Assembly (NCBI RefSeq): GCF_021404405.1
Contig: NZ_JABFTV010000004.1
Coordinates: forward strand, 372,001-436,000
DNA: 64,000 nucleotides
Origin: Billgrantia aerodenitrificans
GTDB lineage: Bacteria; Pseudomonadota; Gammaproteobacteria; Pseudomonadales; Halomonadaceae
Direction of reading: 5' to 3'
Made by a program: the position numbers and the translations under genes. The notes below the pieces were generated by a model. The model worked only from the letters and a program-made list of their open reading frames with translations, was not told the DNA's origin and made no database searches. This document shows, piece after piece, positions 1-7,738 of the stretch (positions are counted from its first letter, which is position 1; each line of letters starts with the position of its first letter).

Positions 1-399
1 TTCAGCCGCCGGCAGCTTTGGCATCTGTTGAATCGCGCTCATGCCGGGAACCTGCTTGCCGAAGCGGAGAATGGAAGGCTGCTGGGTTACGGCACCTTGC
101 TGTTCCGGCGCGGCAGCCGTCGTGCCCGGCTCTACTCCTTCTGCGTTCACCCCGAGGCGCGTGGAAGCGGTCTGGGGCGTCGCCTGCTCGAAGCGCTGGA
201 ACGCCTGGCCGTGGACCAGGGAGCCGAGGCGCTGGGGCTCGAGGTGAGAGCCGACAACCGTATCGCGCTGGGACTGTACCGCCGCATGGGGTTTCGCCTG
301 GAGCGTTGGCTCGCTGATTACTACGAAGATGGCTGCGCCGGCTGGCAGATGGGCAAGTCGCTCATCGCAGCCGAAGATCCGGTTGAAGAAGCCTCCTAG
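1..399 (+). CDS. GNAT-family N-acetyltransferase, 5' end outside the window
   Basis: The reading frame is open from the first base and reads [10 protein letters not shown] before the first possible start codon (TTG at 28), which matches the usual N-terminal region of RimI-like acetyltransferases, so the gene enters from the left. The acetyl-CoA loop is visible as [15 protein letters not shown], followed by the typical [13 protein letters not shown] strand. The late D-Y-Y-E-D-G resembles RimI relatives that acetylate protein N-termini, but the substrate cannot be read from sequence. It ends 62 bases before yajQ. Family is secure, function is not. Confidence 0.85.
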   Translation, partial: FSRRQLWHLLNRAHAGNLLAEAENGRLLGYGTLLFRRGSRRARLYSFCVHPEARGSGLGRRLLEALERLAVDQGAEALGLEVRADNRIALGLYRRMGFRLERWLADYYEDGCAGWQMGKSLIAAEDPVEEAS

Positions 400-461
400 A
401 CGCGCAGGGGACGCGTGGGGCTGGTAGACTTTGCGGCGTACCGGGCAAACAGGGAAAAGCC

Positions 462-947
462 ATGCCTTCTTTCGATATCGTTTCCGAATACGACAAGCAC
501 GAAGCCAGCAACGCGGTGGATCAGGCCAATCGCGAGGTCCAGAGCCGCTTCGACTTCAAGGGCGTAAAGGCCAGCTTCGAGTTGAACGGCGACACGGTGC
601 TGCTCGAGGCCGAGGTCGATTTCCAGCTCAAGCAGATGCTCGACGTCTTGCGCAACCGCCTCATTGCCCGTGGCATCGATGCGCGCTGCATGGACGTGCA
701 GGAGCCCGAGCTTTCCGGCGTGCGCGCCCGCCAGGAGGTCAAGCTCAAGCAGGGGCTGGAGCAGAAGGAGGCCAAGGACATCGTCAAGCGCATCAAGGAC
801 AGCAAGCTCAAGGTACAGGCCCAGATTCAGGGCGAGAAGGTGCGCGTCACCGGCAAGAAGCGTGACGATCTGCAGGACGTGATCGCCATGCTGCGCGGCG
901 AGGGCGGCCCCGACCTGGCACTTCAGTTCGACAATTTCCGCGACTGA
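462..947 (+). CDS. yajQ: YajQ/UPF0234 nucleotide-binding protein
   Basis: This 161-residue protein begins [14 protein letters not shown] and has the full length of the YajQ family, two ferredoxin-like halves that bind nucleotides; some members bind cyclic-di-GMP and act as transcription co-regulators (family knowledge). The conserved block around S-R-F-D-F-K-G is present at residues 29-35. The start is supported by AGGGAAAAG just upstream. It is a single gene with a terminator about 45 bases after its stop. No partner gene lies beside it. Confidence 0.93.
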   Translation: MPSFDIVSEYDKHEASNAVDQANREVQSRFDFKGVKASFELNGDTVLLEAEVDFQLKQMLDVLRNRLIARGIDARCMDVQEPELSGVRARQEVKLKQGLEQKEAKDIVKRIKDSKLKVQAQIQGEKVRVTGKKRDDLQDVIAMLRGEGGPDLALQFDNFRD

Positions 948-949
948 GC

Positions 950-979
950 CCTTCGAGCTAGTCCTTCGAGCTAGTCCTT
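950..979 (+). repeat. Tandem 13-bp repeat downstream of yajQ
   Basis: The unit ccttcgagctagt occurs twice back to back, followed by a partial third copy (cctt). It lies between the yajQ stop and its terminator. The repeat is probably slippage-generated; no function is visible. Confidence 0.8.
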
Positions 980-993
980 AGTGCATAGTGACG

Positions 994-1022
994 GCTCGCC
1001 TCCGGGCGGGCTTTCTTTTTTC
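994..1022 (+). terminator. Rho-independent terminator of yajQ
   Basis: A GC-rich hairpin (gctcgcc, short loop, gggcgggc, with one G-U pair) is followed by a T-rich run (ctttctttttt). It is correctly placed after yajQ on the plus strand. Confidence 0.8.
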
Positions 1023-1112
1023 TAATGCGGCCATAGGGATGGCCGATTGGCTCGCACTGCCGAGATGCGCTTCAATGAGGAGAGCTGGCAACGCCGAATT
1101 GGAGCTACCTGC

Positions 1113-1517
1113 ATGCATTCGCTTCGACGCGCTCTCTATATCGCTCTGGCATGGGTCAGCTTTGGACTCGGGGTCATCGGCGTCTTCGTGCCGCTGATGC
1201 CGACGACCTGTTTCATGCTCCTGGCCGTCTGGGCGGCCTCTCGCGGTTCGCCGAGCTTCGCTCGGTGGATTCGCGAGCACCCGCGCTTCGGTCCCACCGT
1301 GGTGGCCTGGGAGGGCGAGCGCGCGATTCCTCGTCATGCCAAATGGCTTGCCGGTGGCATGCTGGCTTTCTCGATCCTGGTGCTCCTCTTCACTCTCAGT
1401 GCGGTGTGGCTGAAAGTGCTGCTGGTGAGCGGTCTGGCGCTGCTGGGGCTGTGGATCGCCACGCGCCCCGAACCCGTTCGGCTGGACGGCGACTCGGCGC
1501 GTTTCGTGCGGCGCTGA
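1113..1517 (+). CDS. DUF454 inner-membrane protein (YbaN-like)
   Basis: The protein is 134 residues from the ATG at 1113, chosen because GGAG lies 8 bases upstream and because YbaN homologues start close to the first membrane segment; the frame is open further upstream to 1047. Features are the first helix (about residues 5-30) with the family motif G-V-F-V-P-L-M-P-T-T, a short basic middle with S-P-S-F-A-R-W-I, and two more hydrophobic helices (about 70-115). The molecular function of DUF454 is unknown. It is a single gene before pepN. Confidence 0.85.
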   Translation: MHSLRRALYIALAWVSFGLGVIGVFVPLMPTTCFMLLAVWAASRGSPSFARWIREHPRFGPTVVAWEGERAIPRHAKWLAGGMLAFSILVLLFTLSAVWLKVLLVSGLALLGLWIATRPEPVRLDGDSARFVRR

Positions 1518-1589
1518 CGCAATGCGCCTTTGAGGTTGGGGAGCCGCCAACCGTACAATGGGCGCCGACCATGGACAGGAGTCTTCCCG

Positions 1590-4223
1590 ATGTCTGAACC
1601 CAAGCCGACGTATCGCCACGACTATCGGCCCCCCGCTTACCGTGTGACCCATGTCGGGTTGACCTTCGAGCTCTATCCCGCGGCGACCCTCGTCAAGGCG
1701 AGCCTGCAGCTGGAGCGCAACCCTGAGTGCGAGCTCGATGAGCCACTCGAACTCGACGGCGAGCAACTGATCCTGAAGTCCATCGCCATCGATGGTCAGC
1801 CCCTCGCCGGCGACGAGTACACGCTCGGTGAGAGCGGGCTGACCGTACACCGTCCGCCCCAGCGTTTCCGCCTGGACACCGAAGTCGAGATCGCGCCCAA
1901 GGAGAACACGGCGCTTGAAGGCCTCTATCTTTCCAATGGCATGTACTGCACCCAGTGTGAGGCCGAGGGCTTCCGTCGTATCACCTACTACCCGGATCGC
2001 CCCGACGTCATGGCCACCTTCTCCACCACGGTGATCGGCGATCGAGGGAGCCTGCCGGTGCTGCTCTCCAACGGCAATCCGGTGGAGCGGGGCGAGCTGC
2101 CCGGTGGGCGCCACTTCGTCACCTGGGACGACCCCTTCCCCAAGCCCAGCTACCTGTTTGCGCTGGTGGCCGGTGACCTGCAGAAAGTCGAGGATCGCTT
2201 CACGACCATGAGCGGGCGAGAGGTCACCCTGCAGATCTGGGTCGAGGAGGAGAACCTGGGCAAGACCGACCACGCCATGGCCTCGCTCAAGCGTTCCATG
2301 CAGTGGGACGAGGAGACCTACGGACGCGAATACGATCTCGATCTGTTCATGATCGTCGCGGTCAACGACTTCAACATGGGCGCCATGGAGAACAAGGGGC
2401 TCAACATCTTCAACTCGGCGGCGGTGCTGACTCACCCGCATACCGCCACCGACGCCACCTTCCAGCGCGTCGAGGGCATCGTCGCCCATGAATACTTCCA
2501 CAACTGGTCGGGCAACCGCGTCACCTGCCGCGACTGGTTCCAGCTCTCGCTGAAGGAGGGCTTCACCGTCTTTCGCGATCAGTGCTTCTCCGCCGACGTC
2601 AATTCGGCGCCGGTCAAGCGCATCGAGGACGTGGCCTTCTTCCGCACCGCCCAGTTCGCCGAGGATGCCGGCCCCACGTCGCACCCGGTGCGTCCCGACC
2701 ACTACATCGAGATCGGCAATTTCTACACCCTGACCATCTACGAGAAAGGTGCCGAGGTGGTGCGCATGCTGTGCAACCTGGTGGGTTGGGAAGCCTTCCG
2801 CCGCGGCAGTGACCTCTACTTCGAACGCTTCGACGGCCAGGCCGTGACCATCGAGGACTTCGTCGCCTGCATGGCCGAGGCCTCGGGGCAGGATCTCTCC
2901 CAGTTCATGCACTGGTACTCCCAGGCCGGTACGCCTGAGATCGATGCCTATGGCGAGTACGACTACGCCCACGCCGAGTATCACCTGACACTGCGCCAGC
3001 GCACGCCGGCGACCCCGGGGCAGTCGGAAAAGCAGCCGCTGCACATTCCCATTCGCATGGGCTTGGTGGGCACCAAGACCGGCCGCGACCTGCCCTTGAT
3101 GCTGAACGGCGAGTCGCTCGGCAGCGATGGCGTTATCCATCTGCGTGAAGAGGAGCAGACCTACGTCTTCACCGACGTCTCCGAGGCCCCGATACCTTCC
3201 TTGCTGCGCGGCTTCTCGGCGCCGGTGCAACTGCGCTTTCCCTATGCCCGCGAGGATCTGGCTTTCCTGCTGGCCAACGATTCGGACGGCTTCAACCGCT
3301 GGGACGCAGGGCAGCGCCTGGCGATGCTGGCGCTGGACGACCTCATCGCCGCCCATCGTAATGGCGTGGAAAAGGTCATGGACCCGCGCGTGGTCGAGGC
3401 CTTCCGTGCCCTGCTCGAGCGAGGTGGCGACGACAAGGCGGTGCTGGCCGAGATGCTGACGCTGCCGAGCGAAGCCTACATTGCGGAGCAGCAGCCGCTG
3501 GTAGATGTCGAGGCGATCCACGCCGCGCGTGACTTCGTCAAGCAGTCACTGGCGGCCACCCTGCGCGACGACTTCCTGCGCCTCTACGAGGAGAACGTGA
3601 GCGATGCGCCCTACGCGCCGGAGCCCGAACAGATCGCCCAGCGCAGCCTGAAGAACGTAGCCCTCTCCTATCTCATGGCCATCGAGGACGAACAGGCCAT
3701 CGAGCTGGCGCGCCGACAGTTCGAGGCCGACCACAACATGACCGACGTGCGCCACGCGCTGACGCTGCTGACCCACAGCAGCCGCGACGATCTGGCCACC
3801 CCTGCGCTGCGCGCCTTCGGCGAGAAGTGGGCTCACGACTCGCTGGTGATGGATCAGTGGTTCACCATTCAGGTCACCCGGCCCCAGCCGGATGCCCTCG
3901 ATCGGGTCAAGCATCTGATGGCTCATCCCGCCTTCTCGCTGAAGAACCCCAACAAGGTGCGCGCCCTGGTCGGTGCCTTCGCCAACCAGAACCGCATCAA
4001 CTTCCACCGTGCCGACGGCGAGGGCTACCGGCTGCTGAGCGACGTGGTGATCGAACTCAACCGGCTCAACCCGGAGATCGCCGCGCGACTGGTCACGCCG
4101 CTGACTCGCTGGCAGCGCTTCGACGAGTCGCGCCAGGCGCTGATGAAGGGCGAACTCGAACGCATCCGCGCCGAGAAGCTCTCGCCGAATGTGTATGAAG
4201 TGATCGAAAAAGCTCTCGCTTAA
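1590..4223 (+). CDS. pepN: Aminopeptidase N (M1 zinc metallopeptidase)
   Basis: An 877-residue cytosolic aminopeptidase that removes N-terminal residues from peptides. The substrate-binding G-A-M-E-N motif is at about residues 264-268 and the zinc motif H-E-Y-F-H-N-W at about 300-306, with the third ligand Glu in the following S-L-K-E-G helix; these positions agree with E. coli PepN. The start MSEPKPTYRH is chosen over an upstream in-frame ATG (1530) because gacagga precedes it and the extension is not conserved-looking. Large antisense frames over this gene are GC-driven shadows. Length is normal for gammaproteobacterial PepN. Confidence 0.97.
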   Translation: MSEPKPTYRHDYRPPAYRVTHVGLTFELYPAATLVKASLQLERNPECELDEPLELDGEQLILKSIAIDGQPLAGDEYTLGESGLTVHRPPQRFRLDTEVEIAPKENTALEGLYLSNGMYCTQCEAEGFRRITYYPDRPDVMATFSTTVIGDRGSLPVLLSNGNPVERGELPGGRHFVTWDDPFPKPSYLFALVAGDLQKVEDRFTTMSGREVTLQIWVEEENLGKTDHAMASLKRSMQWDEETYGREYDLDLFMIVAVNDFNMGAMENKGLNIFNSAAVLTHPHTATDATFQRVEGIVAHEYFHNWSGNRVTCRDWFQLSLKEGFTVFRDQCFSADVNSAPVKRIEDVAFFRTAQFAEDAGPTSHPVRPDHYIEIGNFYTLTIYEKGAEVVRMLCNLVGWEAFRRGSDLYFERFDGQAVTIEDFVACMAEASGQDLSQFMHWYSQAGTPEIDAYGEYDYAHAEYHLTLRQRTPATPGQSEKQPLHIPIRMGLVGTKTGRDLPLMLNGESLGSDGVIHLREEEQTYVFTDVSEAPIPSLLRGFSAPVQLRFPYAREDLAFLLANDSDGFNRWDAGQRLAMLALDDLIAAHRNGVEKVMDPRVVEAFRALLERGGDDKAVLAEMLTLPSEAYIAEQQPLVDVEAIHAARDFVKQSLAATLRDDFLRLYEENVSDAPYAPEPEQIAQRSLKNVALSYLMAIEDEQAIELARRQFEADHNMTDVRHALTLLTHSSRDDLATPALRAFGEKWAHDSLVMDQWFTIQVTRPQPDALDRVKHLMAHPAFSLKNPNKVRALVGAFANQNRINFHRADGEGYRLLSDVVIELNRLNPEIAARLVTPLTRWQRFDESRQALMKGELERIRAEKLSPNVYEVIEKALA

Positions 4224-4233
4224 TGTGCAGGTA

Positions 4234-4378
4234 ATTGGGCGAGAGTGATTTGCGTCGCGAGCGATGAGAGGCTGGTCGCCGCCGGAGCGCAGCTCCCGGA
4301 ATGTAGCCTGCTACATGAGGAGAGCGAGCACTGCCGGCGGCCAGGATCTCGAGCGCAGCAGCAAATCCACCGCCCAAT
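4234..4378. repeat. 145-bp imperfect palindrome filling the pepN/DUF1538-operon intergenic gap
   Basis: The two outer arms attgggc (4234-4240) and gcccaat (4372-4378) are inverted copies. Inside them are gatttgc (4247-4253) against gcaaatc (4361-4367), gccgccgg against ccggcggc, and a central atgtag-cctg-ctacat (4301-4316). The pairing continues with interruptions over nearly the whole space between the convergent genes and touches the stop codon of the minus-strand gene. It may act as a bidirectional terminator or be an extragenic repeat; no protein-coding frame in it is convincing. Confidence 0.7.
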
Positions 4379-4665
4379 CAATAGATCAGCCAGCTCAGCA
4401 CTGTTACCCCCAGCACCGCCCAGATCAGGGTGGCGACGATGCGCCGGCGCAGCAGGGCACGCAGGGCCAGGTAGAGCAGCCACAGCCCCAGCAGCAGTAC
4501 CGCTAGGCTGACCAGGGTGGCGGGGATGCCCAGCGCGCTAGCCAGGCCGTCGAAGAAGCCCCGGGCGGAGGCGCCCAGGTTGTAGAAGAAGACGATCAGC
4601 AGGTCGACCACGAAGCGAATGATCTCGCCCAGGGTTTCGCCCAGCCAGGAGAAGAACTCTTGCAT
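4378..4665 (-). CDS. Small membrane protein of the DUF1538 operon
   Basis: A 95-residue protein with an amphipathic start (M-Q-E-F-F-S-W-L-G-E-T), then three hydrophobic stretches at about residues 15-30, 48-70 and 76-95, separated by R-A-L-L-R-R-R. It is the last gene of a minus-strand run, 19 bases after the CBS gene, so it is probably co-transcribed. I do not recognise a named family. Its place suggests an accessory subunit or an unrelated membrane protein carried by the operon; neither is shown. The ribosome binding site is weak (cggat). Confidence 0.7.
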   Translation of the reverse strand: MQEFFSWLGETLGEIIRFVVDLLIVFFYNLGASARGFFDGLASALGIPATLVSLAVLLLGLWLLYLALRALLRRRIVATLIWAVLGVTVLSWLIY

Positions 4666-4684
4666 GCGTAGATCCGTGTTCGGC

Positions 4685-5071
4685 TTACTCGATCATGTCG
4701 AGCACGGTGCCTACGATATCATCCATCGTGACCAGGCCCAGCAACTTGTTGTCATCCAGCACCAGTACCCGCTTGACCGTGCTGTCGGTCATCAGGCTGG
4801 CCACGTGGCGCACGTCCAGCGACTCACCGACACCGATGGCCGGTTTGGCGCACACGTCATAGACGTTGATCAGGTCGATGTCGCCGTTCTCGGCGACGAT
4901 GGTCTTGAGGATATTGGTGTAGGTGATCAACCCCCAGGCATCGTGGGGGTCCTGCTGCTCCACCACCAGGCTCTTGATGTTGTGGCGCTTCATCAGACTC
5001 AGCGCGTCGCGCAGGGTGGCGAAGGGGGATACCGTCACCACGTCGCGGTTCATGATGTCCTTGACCAGCAT
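4685..5071 (-). CDS. CBS-domain pair protein
   Basis: A 128-residue cytosolic protein made of two CBS motifs (about residues 1-60 and 65-128), a module that binds adenine nucleotides or similar ligands (family knowledge). It opens M-L-V-K-D-I-M-N-R-D-V-V-T-V and the second motif contains V-L-V-L-D-D-N-K-L-L-G-L-V-T-M-D-D-I. There is no attached enzyme domain, so it probably acts on a partner. It sits 25 bases after the PII-like gene, with GGAGAG as ribosome binding site. The likely partner is the DUF1538 transporter. Confidence 0.9.
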   Translation of the reverse strand: MLVKDIMNRDVVTVSPFATLRDALSLMKRHNIKSLVVEQQDPHDAWGLITYTNILKTIVAENGDIDLINVYDVCAKPAIGVGESLDVRHVASLMTDSTVKRVLVLDDNKLLGLVTMDDIVGTVLDMIE

Positions 5072-5096
5072 CTCGTTCTCTCCGTCAATCAGTCGC

Positions 5097-5447
5097 TCAA
5101 ACGTCTTGCCTGAGCCGCTCTTCGAAGCGTTTGACCTGTGCCATGTCGATGCCGCCCAGGTGTTCCACCGGCAGCGTCATGACCAGGCCGCGCGAATCCT
5201 CGCCGGTGGGGTTGAGCACCTGGCGTATCGCCTTGAGCACCCTTAGCGATAACCCCTTCTCGAGGGTCAGCAGCATGATGCTCTGGCTGCCCTCGTAGGT
5301 CAGGCCGAAGAAGGTCTTCTTGCGTTCGCCGCCGATGCCGCGTCCGTTCATCAGCGTCATGCCCACCGCGCCGGCCTCGGTGGCAGCGTCGATACACTCC
5401 TGTTCGAGGTCTTCCGGCACGATGGCGACCAACAGCGAAAACTTCAT
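5097..5447 (-). CDS. PII-like signalling protein
   Basis: A 116-residue protein starting MKFSLLVAIVPEDLEQE, with a ferredoxin-like beta-alpha-beta pattern, the G-A-V-G-M-T-L-M-N-G-R-G-I-G loop region, and the second half reading I-M-L-L-T-L-E-K. It resembles the GlnB/PII-like families but lacks the classical uridylylated Tyr loop, so it is not a standard nitrogen-PII. Its ATG overlaps the stop of the DUF1538 gene (ATGA), implying translational coupling. A long frame reaching 6833 includes it, but only this C-terminal part is protein-like. Inferred role: ligand-dependent control of the transporter. Confidence 0.85.
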   Translation of the reverse strand: MKFSLLVAIVPEDLEQECIDAATEAGAVGMTLMNGRGIGGERKKTFFGLTYEGSQSIMLLTLEKGLSLRVLKAIRQVLNPTGEDSRGLVMTLPVEHLGGIDMAQVKRFEERLRQDV

Positions 5448-6940
5448 CTCGTCTTGCCTCCCGGCTTTGCCACTCTCTCCATCACGATGGCATAGCTCAT
5501 GACGGTCACGATAGGAAAGATCGAGGCGAAGGCGATCAGCCCGAAGCCGTCGATCAACACGTTTCGACCCTCGATCTGGCTGGCCAGCCCGATCCCCAGG
5601 GCGGTGACCAGCGGCACCGTCACCTCGGAGGTGGTCACGCCACCCAGGTCGAAGGCCAGCGCCACGATGTAGCGGGGCGCCAGGGCGGTGAGCAGGATCA
5701 CCAGCACATAGCCGCCGATGATGTAGTAGTGAATGGAATCGCCGCTGATGATGCGATGCACGCCGATGGTAATGCCGATCGCCACGCCCAGGGCGACAAG
5801 TATGCGAATGACGTTGCCCTGGATCTTGCCGGCGGCAGCCTCCTCGGCCTGCTGGCCCACGGCAATCAGCGCCGGTTCGGCCATGGTGGTGGCAAAGCCG
5901 ATACAGAAGGCGAACAGATAGACCCACAGCCAGGTATCGAAGCCGATCAGCTGAGCGGCCATGCTCTGGCCGATGGGGAACAGGCCGAGCTTGAGGCCGA
6001 CCACGAAGGCGTAGAGTCCGACGATGACCAGGGCGAAACCGACGCCCACCCTGAGCGGGCTGGCCAGCGGGTGGCGCAGCACGGCGTACTGGAAGAACAG
6101 GATCACCAGAATGATCGGCAGCACGTCGCGCAGCATGCCGAACAGGTCGAGAATCATCGTCACCCAGCCGGCTGGTGGGGCGGCGTCGGCTTCGGCACGC
6201 AGCACCTCGGCCCCGCCGGCCAGGGTACCCGGATCGGCGTAGACCAGAATGCCGTAGAGCTGCACGCTGATCATCGGCACCATCACCGCCAGGGCCACCA
6301 GGCCGAAGCCGTCGACCAAGGGGTTGCGACCGCGAATCGAGGCGGCCAGACCGATGCCCAGCGCGGCGATCAGCGGTACGGTGACGATGTTGGTCGTCAC
6401 GCCGCCGGAATCGTAAGCCAGGCCGACGATCTCCTCGGGGGCGAAGAAGGTCACCATCACCACGATCACGTAGCCGACGATCATGTACCAGTGCAGTGGG
6501 TGGCCGAGAATGACGCGGAACACTCCCAGGGCCATCACCAGGCCCACCGAGCTGGCCTCGATCAGGCGCAGCGTCAGGGCGTCGATGCGCCCCTCGCTGA
6601 TCATGGCGGCCTGCTCGGCCACGGCGATCAGGGCCGGCTCTGCGATGACGGCGGAAAAACCGATGGCGAAACCGAACAGCATCAGCAGCGGCATCGAGCC
6701 GCGCCGGGCGAACTGGTTGGCGAGCCGTTTGCCCACCGGGAAGATGCTCAGCTCCAGCCCTTGCAGGAACAGCGCCACGCCCAGGGCGACGATCAGCAGC
6801 CCCAGCGCCATGCTCAGCCCGCCCTCGGGCCACTCGCGCAGCAGTAGCGCCTGGAATGCCAACACCACGATGATGATCGGCAGCAGGTTGCGCAGGGCAT
6901 GGGCCAATGCGTGGAGAAAATCCTTGAATTGCTCTACCAA
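5444..6940 (-). CDS. Tandem DUF1538 membrane protein (putative cation/proton antiporter)
   Basis: A 498-residue polytopic membrane protein containing two homologous halves. Both carry the pair A-E-P-A-L-I-A-V (about residues 84-91 and again near 325) and G-L-A-F/Y-D-x-G-G-V-T-T (two copies), so it is an internal duplication of the DUF1538 unit. I recall that a two-gene DUF1538 pair from a Halomonas species (UmpA/UmpB) was reported as a Na+(Li+,K+)/H+ antiporter; here both units are fused. The start is TTG at 6940 with GGGAG upstream. It is the first gene of the four-gene minus-strand operon. Confidence 0.88.
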   Translation of the reverse strand: MVEQFKDFLHALAHALRNLLPIIIVVLAFQALLLREWPEGGLSMALGLLIVALGVALFLQGLELSIFPVGKRLANQFARRGSMPLLMLFGFAIGFSAVIAEPALIAVAEQAAMISEGRIDALTLRLIEASSVGLVMALGVFRVILGHPLHWYMIVGYVIVVMVTFFAPEEIVGLAYDSGGVTTNIVTVPLIAALGIGLAASIRGRNPLVDGFGLVALAVMVPMISVQLYGILVYADPGTLAGGAEVLRAEADAAPPAGWVTMILDLFGMLRDVLPIILVILFFQYAVLRHPLASPLRVGVGFALVIVGLYAFVVGLKLGLFPIGQSMAAQLIGFDTWLWVYLFAFCIGFATTMAEPALIAVGQQAEEAAAGKIQGNVIRILVALGVAIGITIGVHRIISGDSIHYYIIGGYVLVILLTALAPRYIVALAFDLGGVTTSEVTVPLVTALGIGLASQIEGRNVLIDGFGLIAFASIFPIVTVMSYAIVMERVAKPGGKTR

Positions 6941-7129
6941 GACCGACTCCCTGGCAATATCGGTTGGGCTATGGTGTCGCGGCTAGCGTTGGTGGCGCGA
7001 TGCATCAGGCGGTTGGCCTGGGTGGCTGCCACACTATACCATCGGCCCATGACAGTTAGCAGGCGCTAATGCAGGCTCCATCTTGACCTATATCAACAGG
7101 GCACGGTGGCCGCGGACAGGAGAACGCGA

Positions 7130-7726
7130 ATGAACATGACAGTGATCGTCGCTCTGGTGGTACTGGCACTGCTGGTGATCTACGGGGCCAGCATCTACAA
7201 CCGCCTGGTGGCGCTGAAGAACCGCTACCAGAACGCCTTTGCCCAAATCGAGGTGCAGCTCAAGCGGCGTTATGATCTGATTCCCAACCTGGTCGAGACC
7301 GCCAAGGCCTATATGGCCCACGAGCGCGATACCCTGACCGCCGTGACCGAGGCGCGCAATGCTGCGCTTGCCGGGCTGAAGTCGGCGGCGGCAAGGCCAG
7401 GCGAGCCCGGCGCCATGGCCGAGCTGGCCGGTGCCGAAGGGGCCCTGGGTGCCGCCTTGGGGCGGCTCAACGTGGTGATGGAGGCCTACCCGGACCTGAA
7501 GGCGTCGGACAACATGCGCCAGCTCTCCGAGACCTTGACCAGCACCGAGAATCGCGTGGCCTTTGCCCGCCAGGCTTTCAACGATGCGGTCATGCAGTAC
7601 AACACCTACAAGCAGAGTTTCCCGCCGGTGCTGCTGGCCGGCCCGTTGGGGCATCGCGAGGACGCGGCGCTGCTGGAGTTCGACGACAGCGCCGAGATTC
7701 AGGCGGCGCCACGCATCAGCTTCTGA
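7130..7726 (+). CDS. lemA: LemA family protein
   Basis: A 198-residue protein with one N-terminal membrane anchor (residues 4-22) and a long helical domain carrying the LemA hallmarks Y-N-R-L-V-A-L-K-N-R-Y-Q-N-A, Q-L-K-R-R-Y-D-L-I-P-N-L-V-E and N-D-A-V-M-Q-Y-N. ATG 7130 is preferred over an upstream GTG (7106) because ACAGGAG precedes it. The gene lies 12 bases before an M48 protease, a conserved pairing. Its biochemical function is unknown; it is a membrane-tethered helical-bundle protein. Confidence 0.93.
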   Translation: MNMTVIVALVVLALLVIYGASIYNRLVALKNRYQNAFAQIEVQLKRRYDLIPNLVETAKAYMAHERDTLTAVTEARNAALAGLKSAAARPGEPGAMAELAGAEGALGAALGRLNVVMEAYPDLKASDNMRQLSETLTSTENRVAFARQAFNDAVMQYNTYKQSFPPVLLAGPLGHREDAALLEFDDSAEIQAAPRISF

Positions 7727-7738
7727 CGGCGCGCCGCA

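Noticed and set aside
978..3521. 847-codon minus-strand frame opposite pepN
   Set aside because: It lies wholly antisense to a clearly real pepN, has a His/Gln/Arg-rich composition with no motif, and such long antisense frames are expected in GC-rich genes with strong third-position bias.
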